NCBI RefSeq assembly: GCF_013340935.1
Contig: NZ_WHOS01000047.1
Coordinates: 1-55,253 of the forward strand
Source of the DNA: Azospirillum melinis
GTDB taxonomy: Bacteria; Pseudomonadota; Alphaproteobacteria; Azospirillales; Azospirillaceae
Direction: 5' to 3'
Length of the DNA stretch: 55,253 nt
Shown here: piece after piece, positions 17,917 through 26,654 of the stretch
Layout of the letters: each line of letters begins with the position of its first letter
Numbering within the stretch: the stretch's first letter is position 1
Notes under the pieces: generated by a model
What the model was told of the DNA's origin: nothing
Database searches by the model: none
The model's input: the letters and a program-made list of their open reading frames with translations, nothing else
Program-made: the position numbers and the translations under genes

Positions 17917-19251
17917 GTGAACCGCAAGATGGCCGCTTCAGACCTCGCCCGCCCCACCGGCAAATCGCTCAGCGCCGACGATGCGACGCTGTCGCTGGTC
18001 CGCGCCACCATCGTCGTGCTGGTCCTGCTGATGGCGGCCCTGCTGACCTGGGCCACGCTGATGCCGGTCAAGGAGGCCGTCGTCACCGCCGGGCAGGTGG
18101 TGCCGTCCGGCAACGCCCAGGTGGTCCAGCATCTGGAGGGCGGCATCGTGTCGTCCATCCTGGTCAAGGAAGGCGATCTGGTGGAGGCCGGACAGCCGCT
18201 GCTCGTCTTCGATCCCAAGCAGGTCCAGGCGGAGCGGGAGCAGATGAACGCCCGCCTGCTGACGCTGGACCTGCGGGCGGAGCGGCTGCGCGCCTTCGCC
18301 GCCGGGCGAACCGCCGATTTCGCCCGCGTCGCCGGCCCCGACACACCGCAGACGGAGTCGCAGGTCGCCGATCAGAAGCTGATCTACGACACCCAGCGCC
18401 AGGCCCGCGACACCGCCATCGCCGTCCTGCGCGCCCAGGTGTCGCAGCGCGAGGCGGAACTGGCTCTGTATGAGGGGCAGCTGGCCAATATCAAGGACCA
18501 GATCACCTTCATCACGGGATCGGTCGACATCCGCAACAAGCTGGAATCGATGGGCCTGTCGTCGAAGCTGCAATCGCTGGAAACCCAGCGCGAGCAGTCG
18601 CGCCTGATGGGCGAGCAGCGTCGGATCGAGGGGCAGATCATCGCCACCCAGCAGGCGATCACCGAGGCCGGCAACCGCATCCTCGACCAGTCGGCCAAGC
18701 TGTCGCAGGATGCCGTGACCGAGATGGGCACCGTCACCGCCGAGATCGCCCAGCTGCGCGAGGCCCGCGCCAAGCTCGACGACCGGGCCCAGCGCCTGAC
18801 GGTGCTGTCGCCGGTGCGCGGACTGGTGCAGGATCTGCGGGTCAACACCATCGGCGCGGTGGTGCCGGAAGGCGGCGTGCTGATGCAGGTCGTCCCGGTC
18901 GACCATGAAATGACGGTGGAGGCTCACGTCACCCCGCGCGACGTCGGCCATCTCCAGGTCGGGCAGGAGGCGACGGTCAAGGTTCTGACCTACGACTTCG
19001 CCCGCTATGGCGCCATCACCGGCAAGCTGCTGCGCATCTCGGCCTCCACCTTCCTGGACGAGCAGCACCGCCCCTACTACAAGGCGGTCGTGGCGCTCAG
19101 CCGCAACCATGTCGGCCGCGACGACGTCCAGCACCCGGTTCTTCCCGGCATGACCACCCAGGTGGAACTGCCCACCGGCGAGCGGTCGCTGCTGGAATAT
19201 CTGCTGAAGCCGATCTACTTTGCCCTGTCCGACAGCTTCAACGAGCGGTGA
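17917..19251 (+). CDS. HlyD-family type I secretion membrane fusion protein
   Basis: This is the periplasmic adaptor that links the inner-membrane ABC exporter to an outer-membrane TolC-type channel. The 444 residues show a short cytoplasmic head, one membrane helix (about residues 28-50, ATIVVLVLLMAALLTWATL), a lipoyl/biotinyl half-motif (GGIVSSILVKEGDLVEAGQ), a long coiled-coil hairpin (about 105-300), then the second half-motif (LSPVRGLVQDL) and a beta-barrel end. Length and order are typical of HlyD/PrtE/LapC proteins. The start is GTG 17917, with ATG 17929 as an alternative. It lies 38 bp after the ABC gene and is probably co-transcribed. No TolC-like gene is present in the window, so the outer-membrane part must be encoded elsewhere. 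Confidence 0.93.
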   Translation: MNRKMAASDLARPTGKSLSADDATLSLVRATIVVLVLLMAALLTWATLMPVKEAVVTAGQVVPSGNAQVVQHLEGGIVSSILVKEGDLVEAGQPLLVFDPKQVQAEREQMNARLLTLDLRAERLRAFAAGRTADFARVAGPDTPQTESQVADQKLIYDTQRQARDTAIAVLRAQVSQREAELALYEGQLANIKDQITFITGSVDIRNKLESMGLSSKLQSLETQREQSRLMGEQRRIEGQIIATQQAITEAGNRILDQSAKLSQDAVTEMGTVTAEIAQLREARAKLDDRAQRLTVLSPVRGLVQDLRVNTIGAVVPEGGVLMQVVPVDHEMTVEAHVTPRDVGHLQVGQEATVKVLTYDFARYGAITGKLLRISASTFLDEQHRPYYKAVVALSRNHVGRDDVQHPVLPGMTTQVELPTGERSLLEYLLKPIYFALSDSFNER

Positions 19252-19262
19252 GTGTTGTAATA

Positions 19263-19408
19263 CCCTCTCCCGCCCCGGGAGAGGGAGGGACCCGCCGAAG
19301 GCGGGAGGGTGAGGGGCGATCCGGATATGGATTTCGATCCTCGGATCACCCCTCACCCTTCCCATGCTGCGCATGGGCCCCCCCCTCTCCCGGGGCGGGA
19401 GAGGGAGG
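19263..19408. repeat. Palindromic intergenic element, copy 1
   Basis: A 146-bp element bounded by complementary arms: CCCTCTCCCGCCCCGGGAG at the left and CTCCCGGGGCGGGAGAGGG at the right, each itself partly palindromic. Inside is a second inverted pair (GGGTGAGGGG...GATCCG against CGGATCACCCCTCACCC) and a small CCCATGCTGCGCATGGG hairpin. The element could fold into one long imperfect stem. It starts 11 bp after the HlyD stop and ends 79 bp before the stop of the convergent 87-residue gene, so it may act as a two-way terminator. A near copy is at 30086-30236. Confidence 0.85.
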
Positions 19409-19487
19409 TTCAGAGTTTCCTCCAGAAACGCAAAAAGGCCGCCGGTCCTGATTGGACGGGCGGCCGACATGGCAACGGTGCAAAGGG

Positions 19488-19751
19488 TCAGTAGGCGCCG
19501 AGCGACCGGGCGACGGCGGTGAATTCCTCGGCGAGCCAGCCTTCCTGCCGGATCAGGTGGCCCATCAGCTGCTTCAACGCCGCCTCGTAGGCCTCGGCCC
19601 GCTCATCGGCCGACAGGCCGGCCGCGGCGAGACGGGCGACGAAATCGTCTGCCGCCTGCTCGGGTCCGATCTTCTCAGCCTTGCGGGAGTCGGCCTGGGT
19701 CATGACTTTGAACAACCTGGGAGCGGTGTCGGCGATCTGCTGCGGAACCAT
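19488..19751 (-). CDS. Small helical protein of unknown function (87 aa)
   Basis: I do not recognise this protein. It is predicted to be soluble, helical and rich in Ala/Glu (for example FVARLAAAGLSADERAEAYEAAL), with no signal peptide, membrane helix or cysteine. The ATG at 19751 has AAGG 7 nt upstream, a normal ribosome site. It is convergent with the HlyD gene and divergent from the 515-residue unknown gene at 20024. An overlapping plus-strand frame (19452-19754) has the Arg/Gly/Leu-rich look of a shadow. A link to the secretion locus is possible from position alone. Confidence 0.6.
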   Translation of the reverse strand: MVPQQIADTAPRLFKVMTQADSRKAEKIGPEQAADDFVARLAAAGLSADERAEAYEAALKQLMGHLIRQEGWLAEEFTAVARSLGAY

Positions 19752-19754
19752 TGA

Positions 19755-20023
19755 AGCGCCTTGATGCTGGAGGCGATGCCTGACCCCATAATGAGTGTGC
19801 GGAACACGTGTGTGAAGGCACCATTTAGCGCTTAAATGAAATAAATTTTGGATGCATTTGATGCATCTCGTTTCAATTGTGTCGGCCCGTCGGCCAAAAG
19901 TTGCGGAGGCGCTGCAAGAAACGGCTCCGACACAGCTCGACAGAATATGTCACGACATACCAGTAGCAATCATTCGTGCCAGTACCTAAAATTGCCGCGA
20001 TTCAGCAGCGCCCGTGAACGCCA
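19755..20023. promoter_or_regulatory. AT-rich divergent promoter region with a GATGCATTTGATGCATC repeat
   Basis: These 269 bp separate two divergent unknown genes. At 19833-19870 there is an AT-rich tract that ends in GATGCATTTGATGCATC (19851-19867). This is two ATGCAT palindromes 9 bp apart and could be an operator. No specific regulator can be named. Confidence 0.35.
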
Positions 20024-21571
20024 ATGGCCGGCCGCCCCAACCGCAGCGCCTCCCTTCAGACCGCTCCGCTCCGCGCGGTCGAACCCGATCCGGCTGCCGT
20101 CAGCCTGGACAAGGTGAAGGCGATTCTGGCTCCGCTGGACCGGGCGCAGAAATCCAAGCTGTTCGAACTGGTGCAGGCCGGCCATCTGGAAGACGACCAG
20201 ATGACGGTGGAGGTCGGCCGGCTGATCGTCGCCATGCTGAACGGGCCGCGCACCGAGCATGCGCGCCGCATCTGGACCGGCTGGTTCGATCCGGTGATGC
20301 TGCGCACCGACCAGCTGATGCTGGCGGAAAGCCGGCCGCCCGGCTGCATGCATGTGGTCGACGCCAGCGCCTGGTGGTTCGCGCTGCTGCCGCATCTGCG
20401 CGAACTGGCCGGACGGGTGCAGTCCGACATCGCCGCCCTTGCCAGCGAACATCCGCTGGACAGGGTCCTCGCCTCCCCCGCCGCGGCGGACTGGGCGGAA
20501 GAGCTTCGCGTCCGCTCGCTGGAGGTCCTGCGCCAGCGCGGCGTGGCCGGGCCGCTGCTGGCCACCGCCAACTCCGAACGGCTGACGCTGCTGCGCAAGC
20601 GCGGGCTTGCGGGCGTGGCGCCGCTGTCGATGGGCGATCTGGCGATGCTGGACACCATGCTGGACCATGCGCCGCTGTGGAAAGGTGCTGTCCGCCCGCG
20701 CGAAACCATCGGCATCCTGCACGCCGTGTCCGAGATGGCGGAGCACGGCTCGGCCGACGGCGCGATGCACTATGCGCTGGCCCTGATCAACGGGTCGCGC
20801 GATCCCGATCAGGCGCTGGCGCTCCATGGCATGTCGCCCGGCCCGGCATTGGTGGAGGCGGCGGTCGGGCATGTGCAGTTCGCCTGGCAATGCCTGCGCC
20901 AGAAGCTGGAGGATCTGCATCTCGGCCGCCCTGCCCCGCCGCAGCTGACGGCGGGCGAGACGGTGGACCGCCTGCAGGAGCGCGCCTTCCGCTGGTACGA
21001 CACGTTGCAGGGCTTCGGCGTCGAGCGCGGCGGCCGCAACTGGGCGGCGGTCTCGGCCGCCGTCGGCCGGGTGACCGGGCTGGTCGAGGGCGAGGTCGTG
21101 CCGGTGCTGAGCCACCGGCTGCTGACGCTGAACGCCAGCACCTCGGCCCGGCCGCTGATCGACCCGGTGCGCTTCATCAACGGCTTCAACCACCGGCTGC
21201 GCCGCCGCGGCATCGCCGCCTCGACCAACCCCTGGCTGACGGCAATCGGGGAGCATCTGGCCGCCCTGTTCCGCCAGATCGGCGCCTATGGCCGGGAAGA
21301 CGCGCTGTCCGCAATGGCGGACCTGTGCGAACTGGCGGAGGAGGCCGGCTACCCCATCGAGGTGACGGCCATCGACAAGACGCTTCTGGGCATCGCCGAG
21401 CGGGCCCTGCGCGACGGCCGTGAACTGAACGCCGGGGAAAGCAGGCTGATCGAGCGCGTCGTGACCGTCGCGACCGAGGAGCGCCGCCGCTGCCGCTGGT
21501 GGGTGTCGGGCGAACTCGTCAGCCTGCTGGACGCCGCCCAGCAGCGCGGCATCGGCCCGACGCCGCAATAG
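20024..21571 (+). CDS. Conserved-looking protein of unknown function (515 aa)
   Basis: I cannot assign a family. The 515-residue protein appears cytoplasmic and mainly helical, with no signal peptide or membrane segment. Visible features are an N-terminal DRAQKSKLFELVQAGHLEDD segment, a Trp-rich stretch (DASAWWFALLPHL, about 110-122) and a basic segment (NGFNHRLRRRGIAAS, about 386-400). It ends in RRRCRWWVSGELVSLLDAAQ, a helix that could bind a partner. Codon use is the same as the neighbours. The start ATG 20024 lies in the frame without upstream extension; a GTG at 20014 is in another frame. The antisense frame 19970-21568 is a shadow. Position next to the type I secretion locus is the only functional hint. 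Confidence 0.75.
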   Translation: MAGRPNRSASLQTAPLRAVEPDPAAVSLDKVKAILAPLDRAQKSKLFELVQAGHLEDDQMTVEVGRLIVAMLNGPRTEHARRIWTGWFDPVMLRTDQLMLAESRPPGCMHVVDASAWWFALLPHLRELAGRVQSDIAALASEHPLDRVLASPAAADWAEELRVRSLEVLRQRGVAGPLLATANSERLTLLRKRGLAGVAPLSMGDLAMLDTMLDHAPLWKGAVRPRETIGILHAVSEMAEHGSADGAMHYALALINGSRDPDQALALHGMSPGPALVEAAVGHVQFAWQCLRQKLEDLHLGRPAPPQLTAGETVDRLQERAFRWYDTLQGFGVERGGRNWAAVSAAVGRVTGLVEGEVVPVLSHRLLTLNASTSARPLIDPVRFINGFNHRLRRRGIAASTNPWLTAIGEHLAALFRQIGAYGREDALSAMADLCELAEEAGYPIEVTAIDKTLLGIAERALRDGRELNAGESRLIERVVTVATEERRRCRWWVSGELVSLLDAAQQRGIGPTPQ

Positions 21572-21590
21572 ACCGCCACCCTTTGCCGGA

Positions 21591-22337
21591 TCAGGACGAC
21601 AGCTTGATCCCCGACTTCATGGTGGCGAGCGCCAGCTGGGTGCGGTTGCGCACGCCCAGCCGCTGCATCACCGTGCGCAGATGGACCTTGATGGTGCCCT
21701 CCAGCACGCCCAGCGCACGGGCGATCTCCTTGTTCGACTGGCCTTCCAGCAGCAGGCGAAGCACCTCGCGCTGACGCTCGGTCAGGCCGTTGACGGCGTC
21801 GCTTTCGGTGCGGACCAGCGTTGCGGAGGCCGGCAGCGGAATGCGGATCGGCGTGCCGCCGCGCACGGCCGGGGGGGCCGGGGCGAAGATGCCGCCTTCC
21901 AGCACGATCGGCAGAGCCTGGTCGAGCACCGTGCCCTCGCATCCCTTGTGGACGAAGCCGCGGGCGCCGGCGCGGATGCAGGAGGCGATGACGTTGCCGT
22001 CGGTCACCCCCGAAACCACGATCACCGGCACGTCGCCGGCCGCCTCCAGCATCTCGGCCAAACCGCTGTGCTCGTCGCTGTCACCCATCTGCAGATCGTA
22101 GAGAATGGCGGCAAGACCCGGCTCGGACCGCGCCTTGCGCATGGCGTCGGCCAGCGATCCCGCCTCGATGATCTCGACATCCTCATAGCGCTGCCGCAGG
22201 GCAAGCGACAGGCCGTAGCGGACCAGGGCATGATCGTCGACAATCAGGAACCTGAGGGGAGTGTCGGGCAAGCCCCGGCGATCCGACGCCTGGGTCAACT
22301 CTGCGGAGTTGTGAGCGTGCTGCACGTGATGGTCCAC
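21591..22337 (-). CDS. NarL/FixJ-family response regulator
   Basis: A 248-residue transcription regulator. A receiver domain spans residues about 28-145, with acidic pocket D34-D35, phospho-acceptor D81 (AILYDLQMG), the switch serine in VIVVSG and lysine in GFVHKG. A LuxR-type helix-turn-helix follows (about 180-240, GLTERQREVLRLLLEGQSNK then EIARALGVLEGTIKVHL). The 27 residues before the receiver are extra. It is the last gene of a minus-strand run after the PAS histidine kinase (22500-23990) and the CheR hybrid (24229-26496), so the kinase is the probable partner. Target genes cannot be told from the sequence. Confidence 0.93.
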   Translation of the reverse strand: MDHHVQHAHNSAELTQASDRRGLPDTPLRFLIVDDHALVRYGLSLALRQRYEDVEIIEAGSLADAMRKARSEPGLAAILYDLQMGDSDEHSGLAEMLEAAGDVPVIVVSGVTDGNVIASCIRAGARGFVHKGCEGTVLDQALPIVLEGGIFAPAPPAVRGGTPIRIPLPASATLVRTESDAVNGLTERQREVLRLLLEGQSNKEIARALGVLEGTIKVHLRTVMQRLGVRNRTQLALATMKSGIKLSS

Positions 22338-22499
22338 GTTTGTTCCCCTTTACTCGTCTAAAGTGCCATTTGCCCGTAGAGACGCAGGGCCACGATGCGA
22401 CTTTGGACCAATCCGGCATCAGGAAGAACCGTTCCATCGGCACGTATGACGGGGCATGGGGATAACGGTTCTCCAAACCGAAGGTGGCAAGCTGCACCG

Positions 22500-23990
22500 T
22501 CAACGGTGGCGTTTGCGCCTTTTACGTTCGGCCAGCGGAACCGTCACCGAAAAGACCGATCCACGTTCCGGCCAGGAGCGCAAGGTGACTGCGTGACCGA
22601 GCCGGCCGGCGAGCCGCGAGACGATCGCCAGCCCCAGACCGACACCGCGCTTCTGGTCCTGGCTTGGGTTGTCGAGCTGCCGGAACTCCTCGAAGATGGC
22701 CTGCTGGCTGTGCTCGGGGATGCCGGGCCCGGTGTCCCACACCTCGATGCGCAGACAATCGCCGCAGCGCCGGCAACCCATCAGGATTTTGCCGGACATA
22801 GTGTATTTCAGCGCGTTGGCGATGAGGTTCCTCAGGATGCGCTCCAGCAACTGAGGGTCGCTGACCACCATCGCGGTGCTGGGCACGGCCCGGAAGCGCA
22901 GGCCGCGCATTTCCGCCTGCGGCAGAAACTCGCTATGGATGATTTCCAGCATCAGAGAGATCGGCAGCGGCTCAATCGATGGCTCTATCGCGCCGGCGTC
23001 GAGCCTTGCGGTGTCCAGCATGCCCTCCAGCAGGGTGCGGATCGACAGGTGTGCCGCCAACAGCCCGCCCATGATCGGCCGCTCCGCCTCGCCCAGGCGA
23101 TTGCGCAGGACATCCAGGAACAGTCCCATCGACATCACCGGCTGGCGCAGGTCATGGCTGGCCGACGCCAGAAGCTGCAGCTTGTCGGCATCGGCCGCCT
23201 GAAGGCGGCGGAGTTCCTCGTTGGTGCGGGCCAGCTGGATGTTGGCCTCCTCCATCTGATCCAGCGTGGCGCGCAGTTCCTCGTCCATCGCCCGCAACTC
23301 TTCCAGCGAGGCGTGCAATTCGTAATCCGAGCGTTCGAAATCCCTGCCGCGGCGCTCCAGCGCGGTCTCGCGGATGGCCAACCTCTCCTGAATCGCATCC
23401 AGCTGCGCCAGGGAGTGGTGGTAGCGCTCCGTCACAATCGCCAGTTCACGGGTCTGGCGGTCGATCAGTTCATCGGCATCGCTTTGGCGCCGTTCCAGAT
23501 CCTCGATCAGCGTCTGCGCCTGCTCCAGCTCGGCCGACAGGCGCGCCAGCGCGTCGGGCGTCCGGTCTTCCTTCAGGGCCTCCGCCACGCAGATGAAATG
23601 TTCGGTTTCGCCCCGCACCCCAACCAGCGGCGTGATGACGAGGCTGCACAGATAGTCGCTGCCGTCCTTGCGCCGGTTGACCAGGGAAATTCGGGCCGCA
23701 CCGCCTTGCTGCAAATCATGCCGGATGGTCGCAACCACGGCGGGATCGGTGCGGCGGCATTGCAGGAAGCGTGGGGAGCGGCCGATGGCCTCGTCCGCCC
23801 GGTAGCCGGTCAGGGTGGTAAAGGCCCGGTTGACATAGAGGATGGTCGGCCCCGGAGCATCGAGCCGGCTGTCGGTAACGATGACGGCGTGGTCCATATG
23901 GTCCCACAGGGGCTGCACGACCAGCGGCTTGGCCTTCATGCCGGCACCCGCGGTCCCACCCACAACTTTGAATTCATGGTCATCGGACAT
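22500..23990 (-). CDS. PAS-domain soluble sensor histidine kinase
   Basis: A 496-residue kinase without membrane helices. Residues about 25-145 form a PAS domain of the LOV sequence type. The usual GRNCRFLQ motif reads GRSPRFLQC, so proline 73 replaces the flavin-binding cysteine and a light response is unlikely. A coiled coil follows (about 160-290, EELRAMDEELRATLDQMEEA). The kinase core has an H-box of the SHDLRQP type, an N-box (NLIANALKYT), G1 (DTGPGIP) and G2 (GVGLGLAIVSRLAGRLG). Start ATG 23990 was chosen because the upstream GTG start would add only 12 unusual Trp-rich residues. It probably phosphorylates the response regulator encoded 162 bp downstream. The stimulus is unknown. Confidence 0.9.
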   Translation of the reverse strand: MSDDHEFKVVGGTAGAGMKAKPLVVQPLWDHMDHAVIVTDSRLDAPGPTILYVNRAFTTLTGYRADEAIGRSPRFLQCRRTDPAVVATIRHDLQQGGAARISLVNRRKDGSDYLCSLVITPLVGVRGETEHFICVAEALKEDRTPDALARLSAELEQAQTLIEDLERRQSDADELIDRQTRELAIVTERYHHSLAQLDAIQERLAIRETALERRGRDFERSDYELHASLEELRAMDEELRATLDQMEEANIQLARTNEELRRLQAADADKLQLLASASHDLRQPVMSMGLFLDVLRNRLGEAERPIMGGLLAAHLSIRTLLEGMLDTARLDAGAIEPSIEPLPISLMLEIIHSEFLPQAEMRGLRFRAVPSTAMVVSDPQLLERILRNLIANALKYTMSGKILMGCRRCGDCLRIEVWDTGPGIPEHSQQAIFEEFRQLDNPSQDQKRGVGLGLAIVSRLAGRLGHAVTLRSWPERGSVFSVTVPLAERKRRKRHR

Positions 23991-24228
23991 TCCATCCAAC
24001 CCCTGCCAGCGCCACCAACGCGCCACGTTGTATCAAGTCGCCAGGGCAGAACAGCCGTAACTTCACTATCTAAACTGTCACGGTCAACCGCCGTTCCGGA
24101 CAGCTTCTTTAGAGCGATCACCATGACGGAAATTGAGTAACGGGTCACCACCAGCCCTGATACCGTCGTTTGCAAACAAACCCGTTGGGCTTCTCTTTTC
24201 GTCCCCATCACGCAAACCGGCCCGACGA

Positions 24229-26496
24229 TCAGCTGCCGGCAACCTCCGCACGGCGGTCGTCGAGACCGATCCGCTGCCGTTCCGTCACGTCATGAGCCAT
24301 GGCGACGAGGATCGGCGGCTGTTCCTCCGCGAAATACTGCATGCAGATTTCCATCGGACGCAGCGTCTGGTCGGGGCCCTCGATGGTCGTTTCGAACACA
24401 ATTTCGGCCTTTTCACCGGACAGCAGCGGCTCCACCAGCCGGGTGAAGGCAAGGGCGTCGATGTCCGGCATCAGGTCGTGCAGGGCGATCTGGCGAAGCG
24501 ACTCCAGGGAATAGCCCAGCTTCAGCTCCGCCCCCTTGTTGACCAGCTGGAAGCTGAAGGTGGCGGGATCGATGAAATAGACCTCGTTCAGCGACTCCCC
24601 GATGATGCGCCCGAGATATTCGGCGAACGCGTCGGACCGTGCCCGTTCCGTCACATCCTCGATGATCAGCACCACGCCGCGCGCCAACCGGATGTCGTAG
24701 AGCAGCGGTGAGAGGCGGATGCGGCAGGTGATACGCCGGCCGCGGCGGTCCATCACCGTTATCTCTACCGGCTCAACCGGCGTCTGAGTCGTCAGGATGT
24801 CGTGCAGCGGGCGGCGCAGACGCTGAACCGGCAGGCCGATGTCAAGGTCCAGGAACACCTCGCCTATCACTTCCTCGTTGCGTAGGCCCCAGACATTCTC
24901 GCTCCAGCGGTTCCAGTACTGGACGGCGAGGTTGTCGTCCAGAACGATGATGCCGACGTCGATGCTGCGCAGGATTGACTCGGAATAAAGGCGATACTCG
25001 CCCGCCTCCTCGCCCTGCCGGCGCATCTCCTCATTGGCGACCTCCAGCTCTTCGTTGGTCGAGCGCAGCTCTTCGTTCATGGTCTCCAGCTCCTCGTTGG
25101 TGGACTGGAGTTCCTCGTTGGTCGTTTCCATCTCTTCGTTGGTGGACTGGAGTTCTTCGTTGGTCGTCTCCAGCTCCTCGTTGGAGGACTGGAGTTCCTC
25201 GATGGTGGTTTCCAGGCTTTCCTGCGCCGCCTCGATCTCCTGTTGCAGCAGATAGATGCGGCTGGTGTCGAAGAAGCTGAGCAGCGTGGCGAAGGCCTTG
25301 CCGTCGCGGCTGTAGAGCGGCGCCACCTCGATGGTCAGGCGGACCGGCTCGGCCCCCGGTCGGGTGAAGGGCTGGTGTTCGATGCGAACCATGCGGCCGG
25401 AATTGCGCACCTCCTCGATCCGGCTGCGCAGCTCGGTCGGGCGGTAGGAGATGGTCAGGTCGTGGAACGGGCGGCCGATGTCGCTTTCCTCGACGTCGAA
25501 CAGGCGGCGGGCATGGGTGTTGGCGAACACCAGCACCCCCTCGGCATTCACCGCCAGATAGCCGATGGAGCTGCCGTCGACGATGCTCTCCAGCAACCGC
25601 ACCTGCTGGTTGACGCGGGGACTGCCGGCGTCGTTGGCCAGCGACAGGCTTCCGCCGGCGCTCCGCCGCCATTCCTGCGGCACTTTGGCGAATATGCGGC
25701 TTTTCAGATCGACCGGTTCGAACATGCGCGACCGGGCCAGCTGGGTTTCCGCCTTGCCCAGGAACAGGAAGCCGTCATTGACCAGGGCGTAATGCAGCCG
25801 CGGCAGGACGATGCCCTGGGTGTCTGCCTCCAGATAGATCAGCAGGTTGCGGCAGATCAGCAGGTCGATGCGGGAGATCGGCGCGTCGCTGACCACATTG
25901 TGGCGGCCGAAGATCACGCATTTGCGCAGTTCGCGCTGGAAGACATAATGGTTGTTGGTGCGCTCGAAATAACGTTCCAGCAGCGGTTCGGGCACCGATT
26001 CCACGTCGCGCGGCGCATAGGTGGCGTGGCGCGCCGTGTTCAGCGCCGCATCGTCCAGGTCGGTGGCGTAGATCTTGACGCGGCGGCAGAAGTCCGCCGT
26101 CCCCAGCGCCTCGGCGAACATCATCGCCAGCGAATAGGGCTCCTCGCCCGATGCGCAGCCGACGCTCCAGATCCGGATCTGGCCCTTCTCACCCTTGCGC
26201 TCCAGGATGCGCGGAACGACCTCCCGCCGCATCACCTCCCACGCCTCGCTGTCGCGGAAGAAGGAGGTAACGTTGATGAGGACGGTGTTCAGAAGATCGA
26301 CGAATTCCTGCGGGTGGGCTTCCAGAAAGGCGTGGTAGGCGGCGAAGCCATCGCAGCCGACCTCCTCCATCCGCCGGCGGATGCGCCGCTCCAGGCTTGT
26401 GCGTTTGTAGCCGCGGAAATCGATGCCGCGGCTTTCCTGGATGTGGCGGATCAGATTGGTGAAATCGCTGTCTGGATCGTCGGTCTTCTTCGTCAT
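24229..26496 (-). CDS. cheR: CheR-type methyltransferase fused to PAS domains through a long coiled coil
   Basis: A 755-residue hybrid. Residues about 8-275 are a CheR SAM-dependent methyltransferase (TSFFRDSEAWEVM; SAM loop IWSVGCASGEEPYSLAM; IDLLICRNLLIY). PAS domain 1 follows (about 300-400), then a coiled coil of seven-residue NEELxxT repeats (about 410-480), and two more PAS domains (about 485-745) ending with VTERQRI. It is the half of the common CheB-CheR-PAS hybrids that lacks CheB. The CheB half is encoded divergently at 26655. No MCP, CheA or CheW gene is nearby, so a sensory role linked to the downstream histidine kinase and NarL-type regulator is more likely than classical chemotaxis. 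In-frame starts exist at 26550, 26529 and 26496. I chose 26496 because family similarity begins shortly after it, but the start is uncertain. Confidence 0.92.
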   Translation of the reverse strand: MTKKTDDPDSDFTNLIRHIQESRGIDFRGYKRTSLERRIRRRMEEVGCDGFAAYHAFLEAHPQEFVDLLNTVLINVTSFFRDSEAWEVMRREVVPRILERKGEKGQIRIWSVGCASGEEPYSLAMMFAEALGTADFCRRVKIYATDLDDAALNTARHATYAPRDVESVPEPLLERYFERTNNHYVFQRELRKCVIFGRHNVVSDAPISRIDLLICRNLLIYLEADTQGIVLPRLHYALVNDGFLFLGKAETQLARSRMFEPVDLKSRIFAKVPQEWRRSAGGSLSLANDAGSPRVNQQVRLLESIVDGSSIGYLAVNAEGVLVFANTHARRLFDVEESDIGRPFHDLTISYRPTELRSRIEEVRNSGRMVRIEHQPFTRPGAEPVRLTIEVAPLYSRDGKAFATLLSFFDTSRIYLLQQEIEAAQESLETTIEELQSSNEELETTNEELQSTNEEMETTNEELQSTNEELETMNEELRSTNEELEVANEEMRRQGEEAGEYRLYSESILRSIDVGIIVLDDNLAVQYWNRWSENVWGLRNEEVIGEVFLDLDIGLPVQRLRRPLHDILTTQTPVEPVEITVMDRRGRRITCRIRLSPLLYDIRLARGVVLIIEDVTERARSDAFAEYLGRIIGESLNEVYFIDPATFSFQLVNKGAELKLGYSLESLRQIALHDLMPDIDALAFTRLVEPLLSGEKAEIVFETTIEGPDQTLRPMEICMQYFAEEQPPILVAMAHDVTERQRIGLDDRRAEVAGS
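25024..25212 (-). repeat. 21-bp tandem repeat encoding the NEELxxT coiled coil
   Basis: About nine consecutive 21-bp units on the minus strand encode seven-residue repeats of the form SNEELET / TNEELQS / TNEEMET. This is the heptad pattern of the coiled coil in CheR-PAS hybrids. Sequence between units is close enough for slippage by whole heptads. Confidence 0.85.
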
Positions 26497-26654
26497 TTTC
26501 TTGCGTCGTAACCGTGTCGGACAGAGCATAATCGCCTGTGCGCATCCCACTCAAGCGGCGTGGAGACCTACGCCCCTTCGGGAATCGTTGGAAGGACGAG
26601 TGGAATTATTCAGGCGGTCGTGAAACGCGGCGGCGGCGGAACTGTTCTGGTTCC

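Noticed and set aside
22500..23990. LOV photoreceptor histidine kinase
   Set aside because: The flavin-binding cysteine is replaced by proline, so photoactivity is not supported.
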